From Pirellula sp. SH-Sr6A (lineage in GTDB: Bacteria; Planctomycetota; Planctomycetia; Pirellulales; Pirellulaceae): DNA of 64,000 nucleotides. The stretch is from assembly GCF_001610875.1 (NCBI RefSeq), contig NZ_CP011272.1:5251988-5315987 (forward strand), in the 5' to 3' direction. The notes under the pieces were generated by a model. The model saw nothing but the letters and a program-made list of their open reading frames with translations, was not told the origin of the DNA and searched no databases. Positions 57,544-64,000 of this stretch are shown in pieces (position 1 is the stretch's first letter; every line of letters starts with the position of its first letter). A program made the position numbers and the translations under genes.

Positions 57544-58977
57544 GTGGACCAGACAATCGACGCTCAACAACTCTACGACTCCGTCGGTTCCTATTTATTC
57601 TGGGCACCTTGGATCGGACTGGCTTTGCTCCTGCTCCCTCTGCTGGTTTTGGCATGGGGCTGGCGGATTTATCCGACTTTGCGCTGGTTGTGGTTTCTCC
57701 TCCCCTTGTCGTTTGCCACCGTTTTGGTCGCGATCGATCCGCTCTATCGCCACTTTATCGTCGTCTTGGATCTGGTGGCTGTCTCATTCGTGGTCTTGGA
57801 TCTGCTGACGATTACGAGCCAAAGCGGGATTCGGGTCGAGCGTCAAATGGTGCGGAGCGCGTCGCTCGGTGGGACGCATCCAGTGAAATTGCTGGTTGAG
57901 AATCGTAGCGACCGGTTGAAGCGGATCGTGATGCGCGACGATCTACCCACGGAACTCAGCGCGAAGCCCGAAGTCCATCGCTTCCGACTCGATTCTCGAA
58001 AGCGAACCGAGATCGATTACAAGCTGACGCCGAAACGACGCGGTACTTATCGATTTGAATCTATCTACTTTCAACTGCTGAGCCGATTTGGATTGTGGAC
58101 ACGCAATCTTCGCAAGCCATTGCCGGGCGAACTGCATGTCTACCCCGATATGAAACAGTTAACCGAGTATGCGATTTTGGCTCGCACGAATCGATTGAGT
58201 CTGATCGGGGTTCGCAAGACTCGAAAGGCTGGGCAGGACAACAATTTCGAGCGGCTACGCGACTACACCCAAGATGACAATTACAAGCATATCGATTGGC
58301 GTTCGACCGCTCGGCGGAACAAACTCACCGTCAAGCAATTTCAAACCGACCAGAGCCAGCGCATCGTGTTCCTGGTGGATTGCGGGAGGCTGATGACCGC
58401 GGAATATCGAGGTCTAAGTTTGCTCGACTATGCCTTGAACTCGATGCTGATGCTCAGTTACGTCGCGCTGCATCAGGGAGACTCCGTCGGATTGATGTGC
58501 TTTTCCGATCGGATCGAATCGTATGTGCCCGTTCGGGGGGGAGCGTCGCAAATGAATCGATTGCTTCACGCTAGTTTCGATCGCTTCCCCACACTGCTTC
58601 AGACCAACTACAGCGAAGCGTTTCTGCACTTTTCCAAAACTTGTCGGAAGCGATCGCTAGTCGTATTGTTGACCAGTGTGATCGACGATGTCTCTGCGGC
58701 GCAGATCACGGGCTACCTCACAACCCTTCGAGGAAAGCATTTGCCGTTGCTATGCTTGCTTCGTGACCGAGCCGTGTTCGAATACGCGGACAACCCAAAC
58801 CTGGACGAGTCGGTACTCTATCGAAGTGCCGCGGCCGCTCAGCTTTTAATCTGGCGGAACGATGTGATCCAGAAGATCCAGAATGCGGGGATCCTCGCGG
58901 TCGACGCCTTCCCCGACGCGCTTACTTCACCCTTGGTGAATCAATATCTCGAAGTCAAAGCGAAGCACTTGCTCTAG
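57544..58977 (+). CDS. DUF58 domain membrane protein
   Basis: A 477-aa protein with three membrane spans at the N terminus (WIGLALLLLPLLVLAWGW, LWFLLPLSFATVLVAI, FIVVLDLVAVSFVVLDLL). The DUF58 core includes FERLRDYTQDDNYKHIDWRS and ARRNKLTVKQF. The vWA-like part has VFLVDCGRLM. GTG start at 57544. Usually encoded with MoxR, as here, and thought to be a target that MoxR remodels. No further vWA or transglutaminase genes of the extended cluster follow. Confidence 0.93.
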   Translation: MDQTIDAQQLYDSVGSYLFWAPWIGLALLLLPLLVLAWGWRIYPTLRWLWFLLPLSFATVLVAIDPLYRHFIVVLDLVAVSFVVLDLLTITSQSGIRVERQMVRSASLGGTHPVKLLVENRSDRLKRIVMRDDLPTELSAKPEVHRFRLDSRKRTEIDYKLTPKRRGTYRFESIYFQLLSRFGLWTRNLRKPLPGELHVYPDMKQLTEYAILARTNRLSLIGVRKTRKAGQDNNFERLRDYTQDDNYKHIDWRSTARRNKLTVKQFQTDQSQRIVFLVDCGRLMTAEYRGLSLLDYALNSMLMLSYVALHQGDSVGLMCFSDRIESYVPVRGGASQMNRLLHASFDRFPTLLQTNYSEAFLHFSKTCRKRSLVVLLTSVIDDVSAAQITGYLTTLRGKHLPLLCLLRDRAVFEYADNPNLDESVLYRSAAAAQLLIWRNDVIQKIQNAGILAVDAFPDALTSPLVNQYLEVKAKHLL

Positions 58978-59000
58978 AACGAACCGCTCGTCCTCACCCT

Positions 59001-59023
59001 GCGAAGCCATTTATGTGCTTCGC
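59001..59023. terminator. Hairpin between convergent DUF58 and rseP genes
   Basis: GCGAAGC (59001-59007) and GCTTCGC (59017-59023) form a 7-bp stem in the 82-base gap between two convergent genes. No strong T-run follows on either strand, so it is a moderate terminator candidate. Confidence 0.4.
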
Positions 59024-59059
59024 GCGAAGATTGGGATCCACTCGTTTCGTTTGGCCGCT

Positions 59060-61276
59060 CTACCCTCGATAGAACCTGGAAATGTTGATGTAGTCATTGA
59101 AGACGACCGCCAGCATCAAGCAAAGCAATCCTAGCACGCCCGCTAGTCGAAGCTTCCCCTCGAGTTCTTCGTCGACAGGCTTTCCACGGATCGCTTCCGC
59201 GATAAGGAAAACCATATGTCCACCATCGAGGGCAGGGATGGGGAGGAAGTTGATGATTGCCAAGTTCGCGCTAAGCAGCGTGAGGAACATCAGCAACGGG
59301 GAGATGCCGCGAGACGCCGCATCGGTCGCTTCCATCGCGATGGCTCCAGGACCACCCACGGCTCGGAATGGGAGTTTGCCACGTACGAGCAATTCCAAGA
59401 ACTCGAGAACATTGCCACCTCGTCGAACAATTTCGTGAAGCCCCAGACCCATTGCATCTGCGACCGAGTCGACTTGATGGGTCCTCTTGAGAGAGGTGAA
59501 TTGGAGACCGCGATCGGGCCAATGGAGCGTTGGGTGTTTCGCGACGGTGACATTGCATCGATCGACCTTACCGTCTCGTTCGAAGTGAAGCTCGGTCGAG
59601 AGGCCGGTGCGCATCATTTGCAGAGTTCCGATCCAGTACTGCATGTTTCGGCCGCGATCGACGAGTTGGGCTTTCTTCAGCGATTCCGCTCCGAGGAGAA
59701 CATTCTTAAAATATTGCAACTCGTCTTCTGTTTCCGGGCTGAATCGAATTTGGGTGATCACATCGTTCACTTGCAGTCCTGCCTTCTCTGCAGGCATACC
59801 GGGTTCAATCCGACCGACGATATTGCTGACACCGTATACGATTCCCGTGCCGGGGATTTCCAGTCCGGTGGGACCGAACATGGCATCGGCGACCGGGACA
59901 GGAAAGGAATCAGGAAGTTGCCATTCGAACGTTTTCTTTTCGCCTGCTGCATCTGTGAAATCGAGGGTTGCTTTCTTCCCGAATTTCGAGCTCAGTTTTA
60001 ATAGCAAAGCGAACGCGTCGTCGATCGGTTCGCCATCGAGCGAGATCAGCTTCATTCCTTCCTCGATTCCAGATTGGAAGCCCAGCGAGTTTTCGCGAAC
60101 GGTGACGACTGGTGTGGGTAGGAAACCGGCACCAAAGGACTTCATCGCGACAGGTGGAGAAGGTACATCGACGGGTTCTCGCTCTTCGCTCTTCTTATCG
60201 TCGGGATTTTTGAGTCGCATCACGTTGAGGGTAACGGTCTCTGCGTGTCTTGGTTCCAGTCGTTTGTCCAATTCATAGCCGAGCGGCTCTGGAGCGTAAC
60301 GGGACACCGGCAGGGTTTCGCCATTGATACCGACCACGATGTCACCTGGTTCGAGCCTGGGCAGACTCGAAGCTTCATAACTCGGGTCCTCTGTGTATTG
60401 CTTGGAAATGGGGCTGATTCTTGACAAGGTTGTGATGAAGGTCGATCGCATGCCAAGGCTGAGGATTTGAATACCACGCGATGGGTCGGAGTGGTGGGTA
60501 GTTCCGACTACGGAAAACTCTTTGGTCTCGCCATTGCGGTCGACACCGATGGCCACCGGTTTGGAAGCGTCGCGAAGCCCTGCGAAGACAATCGACTGCT
60601 GCATATCGCGGAACGAGAGCTCGTCGTTTTCGTTCTTGTTGACTTTCACAAATCGGTCCCCTGGTTCTAATCCTGCATGCCAAGCTGGATCGCCGGGGAA
60701 CACTGTTCCAATCACCGCCGCGTCGTAGGGAACCCCAACATAGAATGCGATCGCGGCCATGAAGACGCCGGTGATCAAATTCATGACGACCCCAGCGCTG
60801 ATGATCACCATCCTCGCGTAAACACTCTTGGCGGCATACGAACGGGGGTTGAGCTTCGGTGCACCGTCAGGTCCGACACCTTCCCGGCTTCGTGCGGCTT
60901 CCGCGGCAGAGTTGCGAGGATCATCGTCTTGTCCGAGCATCTTCACGTAACCCCCCAACGGGATCACTCCAATCCCGTATTCGGTTTCACCCCACTGGAA
61001 ATGAAACAGCTTCGACGGGAGTTTGATGGGACCGATTTGGAGTGGTGGATCAAACCCAACGTAGAACTTGTCGCATTGCACGCCAAAGGTTTTCGCAGCG
61101 AGGAAGTGTCCTAGCTCGTGAACAAAGATGACAAACCCCAGTCCGAGGGCGACGAGCATGATGTTGTAAAGGAAGGTTCCCCACGACTCGAGCAGCGTCG
61201 GTTCCGCAGCAAAAAGGGGCTGCGTCCAATTCAGCAGTTGGGTCAGGGAGTCGCCGGCAATGAGGAGATCTGTCAT
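59060..61276 (-). CDS. rseP: RseP-type site-2 protease with four PDZ-like domains
   Basis: Intramembrane zinc protease. HELGH is at residues 53-57 in VIFVHELGHFLAAKTFG, and the second active-site motif LPIPALDGGHMVFL is near the C terminus. E. coli RseP is about 450 aa with two PDZ domains. This one is 738 aa and has four PDZ-like regions, around residues 175-260, 270-360, 385-455 and 480-580 (for example GRIEPGMPAEKAGLQVNDVI). It starts 3 bases after the dxr stop, so the two genes form an operon. The substrate could be an anti-sigma factor, but none is encoded here. Confidence 0.95.
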   Translation of the reverse strand: MTDLLIAGDSLTQLLNWTQPLFAAEPTLLESWGTFLYNIMLVALGLGFVIFVHELGHFLAAKTFGVQCDKFYVGFDPPLQIGPIKLPSKLFHFQWGETEYGIGVIPLGGYVKMLGQDDDPRNSAAEAARSREGVGPDGAPKLNPRSYAAKSVYARMVIISAGVVMNLITGVFMAAIAFYVGVPYDAAVIGTVFPGDPAWHAGLEPGDRFVKVNKNENDELSFRDMQQSIVFAGLRDASKPVAIGVDRNGETKEFSVVGTTHHSDPSRGIQILSLGMRSTFITTLSRISPISKQYTEDPSYEASSLPRLEPGDIVVGINGETLPVSRYAPEPLGYELDKRLEPRHAETVTLNVMRLKNPDDKKSEEREPVDVPSPPVAMKSFGAGFLPTPVVTVRENSLGFQSGIEEGMKLISLDGEPIDDAFALLLKLSSKFGKKATLDFTDAAGEKKTFEWQLPDSFPVPVADAMFGPTGLEIPGTGIVYGVSNIVGRIEPGMPAEKAGLQVNDVITQIRFSPETEDELQYFKNVLLGAESLKKAQLVDRGRNMQYWIGTLQMMRTGLSTELHFERDGKVDRCNVTVAKHPTLHWPDRGLQFTSLKRTHQVDSVADAMGLGLHEIVRRGGNVLEFLELLVRGKLPFRAVGGPGAIAMEATDAASRGISPLLMFLTLLSANLAIINFLPIPALDGGHMVFLIAEAIRGKPVDEELEGKLRLAGVLGLLCLMLAVVFNDYINISRFYRG

Positions 61277-61279
61277 GAA

Positions 61280-62452
61280 TCAAGTTATCCAACGTTGGAC
61301 TTCAAGCCGGCTCCAGCAATCCAGTTCCAGGAGTTCGGGGAGGCTCGGCGAAGGTGAGTAGTGATGATGGTGAAGAATCGATTTACAAATCTTAGCAATA
61401 TCAGTCAGTCGAATTCTACGTTCTAAGAAGAGCTCGACACAGGCTTCGTTTGCGGCATTGAGGACTGCACCGCAGGATCCCCCGCGGGCGGCGACTTCGA
61501 ATCCCAACTGCAAGCAGGGATAACGTTCCGGATCGACCGGTTTCCAGCTTAGCTGGCAATCGTTGTTCCAGTCGAAAGGGGGCGACGACGCTGGAGCTCG
61601 TTCGGGGTAGGTCAAGGCGTATTGAATGGGGAGTCGCATATCCGGAGGGCTTAGCTGCGCGATGACCGAAGCATCGCGAAACTCCACCATCGAATGAATG
61701 ATGGACTGCGAATGGATCACGACATGGATTTGATCCGGGGTCAAATCGAACAACCACTTGGCTTCGATCACCTCGAGAGCCTTATTCATCATCGTGGCGG
61801 AATCAACGGTGATCTTTCGTCCCATTTGCCATGTGGGGTGCATCAAGGCGTCTTCGACGGTCGCTTGCTCCAGTTTGTCCAAGGGCCAATCGCGAAGTGG
61901 ACCACCGCTCGCGGTCAGAATGACTCGCTTGAGTTCGTTTGGTGAGCAACGGGTTTGCAGGCACTGGAAGATTGCGCTGTGCTCGCTGTCCACGGGCAAG
62001 ACTTCCGCTCCGGTCGTTTTGGCCGTTCCCATGATGAGGGACCCCGCCACGACGAGCGATTCTTTGTTCGCCAGCGCCAAGCGTTTTCCCAATTCGACGG
62101 TTCGTAAAGCGCTTTGCAATCCAGCCACGCCCACGATCGCCCCAACAACCGTGTCGATCTCAGGGCGACTGACAATCGTATTCACCGCATCGGAGCCCAA
62201 AAATCGCTGCGTGCTCGGGGAGCGAGGATTCGTCTTGGAATGCCAATCTTTCGACGCAGAAGAATTGCATTGCGTCACGACGGCATAGAGGGGCTGGCTC
62301 TGTTCGATCTGAGTTTCGAAAAGGTCTAGTTGCGAATGGCAAGAAATCGCGGCAGTGCGATGGGTTTCCGGAAGACGATCCAAGACATCCAACGCAGCCC
62401 GCCCTATGCTGCCGGTGGAGCCGAGTACTGCGACATTGCGAATTTGGCCCAC
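61280..62452 (-). CDS. dxr: 1-deoxy-D-xylulose 5-phosphate reductoisomerase
   Basis: Second step of the MEP isoprenoid pathway (DXP to MEP, NADPH). The 390-aa length is standard. Signatures: VLGSTGSIGRAALDVLDRL for NADPH, LANKESLVVAG, VDSEHSAIFQCLQ, TASGGPLRDWP and SATMMNKALEVIEAKWLFDL. It is the upstream gene of the dxr-rseP operon, an arrangement found in many bacteria. A 219-base divergent region separates it from ftsH. Confidence 0.97.
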   Translation of the reverse strand: MGQIRNVAVLGSTGSIGRAALDVLDRLPETHRTAAISCHSQLDLFETQIEQSQPLYAVVTQCNSSASKDWHSKTNPRSPSTQRFLGSDAVNTIVSRPEIDTVVGAIVGVAGLQSALRTVELGKRLALANKESLVVAGSLIMGTAKTTGAEVLPVDSEHSAIFQCLQTRCSPNELKRVILTASGGPLRDWPLDKLEQATVEDALMHPTWQMGRKITVDSATMMNKALEVIEAKWLFDLTPDQIHVVIHSQSIIHSMVEFRDASVIAQLSPPDMRLPIQYALTYPERAPASSPPFDWNNDCQLSWKPVDPERYPCLQLGFEVAARGGSCGAVLNAANEACVELFLERRIRLTDIAKICKSILHHHHYSPSPSLPELLELDCWSRLEVQRWIT

Positions 62453-62671
62453 CGCAAACTACTCCAATTATCGGGAGTCCATCCCTCGAAAGCACAATCA
62501 GCAGAGTCGTTTTATCCGTCGCAAAACGTTCCCGCCTATGGATTTAACGCTCGGATTCTAGGGAGAAGTCTCGAAAACCTCAACGCCAAACCCTGCCCAG
62601 ACCTACCCTGCGGCGCATAATTACTCCGTTTCCTAACCGCGCCATCCCGTACTCCATCCCAGACCCGTCGC

Positions 62672-64000
62672 ATGAGCAGCCCTCAAAAACCGGAGAAGAA
62701 ACCGACCTCATCCGCCAATGGAACTCCTCCCCAGAGTCCTTGGTTGATGTACACCCTCCTGGCGATCCTGTTCCTGTTCGGCGCGATCACGCTGGTTACG
62801 AACTCGATGATCCGGGCCGTTCGTTATCCCGACTTGATCGCCCTCATCGAAAACACTCGCTACGAGACGCGCGGTTCCACCGATTTGGTGGACGAGGCGA
62901 CGGGGGAACTGGAGATCTCGACCGGCCTCAGCAAAGTCAAGGTCAAGAACCTTCGCGACGTGCAGGTCGACGAGAAATCGGTGACCGGTACGGTCGATTG
63001 GATTCCCATCGATAAAGATGGGGTTGAGGGGGCCGTGCAATCCAAGGTCCGCTTTCAATCGGTCAAGGACAATTCGGAATTCACCAACAAGCAGCTTCGT
63101 GAGAAGTTGGAGCGGGCCAATATTCCATGGTCTAATGCTCCGGGTGCGAGCATGCTTTCGCAGTCCCTTATGTTCTTCGTGCTCCCTCTTCTGGTCGTCT
63201 CTGCGATCTTCTTTTTCGTCATGCGACGGTTGGGGGGAATCAATTCTCCCATGCAATTCGGGCGTTCGAGAGGTCGCATGTATGTCCAAGAAGACATCGG
63301 AGTGACTTTCGACGATGTGGCTGGGATCGATGAAGCGGTGGAGGAAGTGCGTGAAGTCGTCGACTTCCTAAAGCATCCTGAAAAATATCAGAAACTAGGT
63401 GGTCGTATCCCGCGAGGAGTGTTGTTGGTCGGACCTCCCGGCACGGGAAAAACGCTGCTGGCAAAAGCGATCGCAGGAGAGGCAGGCGTCCCATTCTTCT
63501 CCCTTTCCGGTTCCGACTTCGTGGAAATGTTTGTCGGTGTTGGAGCGGCGCGCGTGCGTGACATGTTTCAACAGGCGACTGCGAAAGCTCCTTCGATCAT
63601 TTTCATCGACGAGCTGGACGCGTTGGGGAAGAGCCGCGCGGGAAATGTCCCCGGTTCCCATGACGAACGGGAGCAAACGCTCAATGCGTTGTTGGTCGAG
63701 ATGGATGGTTTCGATGCCAATGCGGGGGTCATTGTTATGGCCGCTACCAACCGTCCAGAGACTCTGGATCCGGCATTGCTGCGCGCTGGAAGATTCGATC
63801 GAAACGTGTTGGTCGACAGACCGGACAAACAGGGACGGGAAGATATTCTCAAGGTTCACGTGAAGAGCGTGAAACTCGGCACGGATGTGAATTTGCGTCA
63901 AGTCGCTGCGATCACCCCCGGTTTCGTCGGTGCGGATCTGGCAAATCTCGTGAACGAAGCCGCCTTGCTCGCTGCCCGCAAAGGGAAAGAGAAAGTAGAG
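62672..64000 (+). CDS. ftsH: ATP-dependent zinc metalloprotease FtsH (5' part)
   Basis: Membrane-bound AAA+ protease that degrades unassembled and regulatory membrane proteins. The visible 443 residues begin [12 protein letters not shown], then a first span ([18 protein letters not shown]), a periplasmic domain, and a second span ([17 protein letters not shown]). The AAA domain has [16 protein letters not shown], Walker [11 protein letters not shown] near residue 254, Walker [12 protein letters not shown] and [20 protein letters not shown]. The zinc-site HEAGH lies beyond the right edge. The gene continues past 64000. It is divergent from dxr. Confidence 0.97.
   Translation, partial: MSSPQKPEKKPTSSANGTPPQSPWLMYTLLAILFLFGAITLVTNSMIRAVRYPDLIALIENTRYETRGSTDLVDEATGELEISTGLSKVKVKNLRDVQVDEKSVTGTVDWIPIDKDGVEGAVQSKVRFQSVKDNSEFTNKQLREKLERANIPWSNAPGASMLSQSLMFFVLPLLVVSAIFFFVMRRLGGINSPMQFGRSRGRMYVQEDIGVTFDDVAGIDEAVEEVREVVDFLKHPEKYQKLGGRIPRGVLLVGPPGTGKTLLAKAIAGEAGVPFFSLSGSDFVEMFVGVGAARVRDMFQQATAKAPSIIFIDELDALGKSRAGNVPGSHDEREQTLNALLVEMDGFDANAGVIVMAATNRPETLDPALLRAGRFDRNVLVDRPDKQGREDILKVHVKSVKLGTDVNLRQVAAITPGFVGADLANLVNEAALLAARKGKEKVE

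Overview
The window looks like chromosomal DNA of a planctomycete, most likely of the Pirellulales (Pirellula/Rhodopirellula-like). The evidence is the coupled PSCyt1/DUF1549/DUF1553 and DUF1501 genes, a giant secreted SdrD-type B-repeat protein carrying the N-terminal LESRQLF motif common in large planctomycete secreted proteins, secreted sialidase, DUF4832 and esterase/SMP-30 proteins, a DUF4912 protein with a histone-H1-like tail, and many GTG/TTG starts with weak Shine-Dalgarno sites. DNA is moderately GC-rich and gene-dense. No rRNA, tRNA, CRISPR, transposase or prophage gene was seen.

Layout. 1-5.5 kb: a secreted M19 dipeptidase, a 213-214 bp tandem-repeat array, and ppdK (minus) behind a strong terminator, with an operator-rich divergent promoter region. 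5.6-10.6 kb: an unknown single-TM protein, a YCII-VOC / PhnB-like / DoxX cluster, and rarA. 10.7-19.3 kb: a complete F1Fo ATP synthase operon on the minus strand in the order atpZ - AtpI-like - atpB-E-F-H-A-G-D-C, with an unusually long subunit a. 19.5-28.8 kb: DUF4912/H1-like protein, Gfo/Idh/MocA protein, rpmJ, aroC, an orphan eboE-like gene with a polytopic membrane protein, a glycosidase-like lipoprotein and folP. 29-40.5 kb: surface and polysaccharide-related genes (WD40 protein, 1,411-aa B-repeat protein, DUF1501 and DUF1549/LamG pair, sialidase). 40.5-50 kb: housekeeping genes (Gfo/Idh/MocA, folD, sulfite/nitrite reductase, hemC, cdsA, tatD, GT2, ABC ATPase). 50-58 kb: DUF4832 protein, xylose-isomerase-like TIM-barrel protein, GXGXG protein, double-esterase/SMP-30 fusion, MoxR-DUF58 pair. 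59-64 kb: dxr-rseP operon divergent from ftsH, which runs off the right edge.

How it fits together. ATP synthase, ppdK, aroC, folP, folD, hemC, dxr, cdsA, rseP and ftsH are core metabolism and membrane-quality genes. The intervening genes are secreted, mostly Sec- or Tat-type, and suit a polysaccharide-degrading, surface-attached lifestyle. The parts that standard annotation does not explain are the tandem array and its solitary relative near 50 kb, a long folded palindrome between two convergent genes (40.5 kb), three palindromes at the ppdK promoter, and several unusual protein architectures (AtpB extension, H1-tailed DUF4912, double esterase-SMP-30, four-PDZ RseP). I did not find a convincing new multi-gene defence or mobile system.
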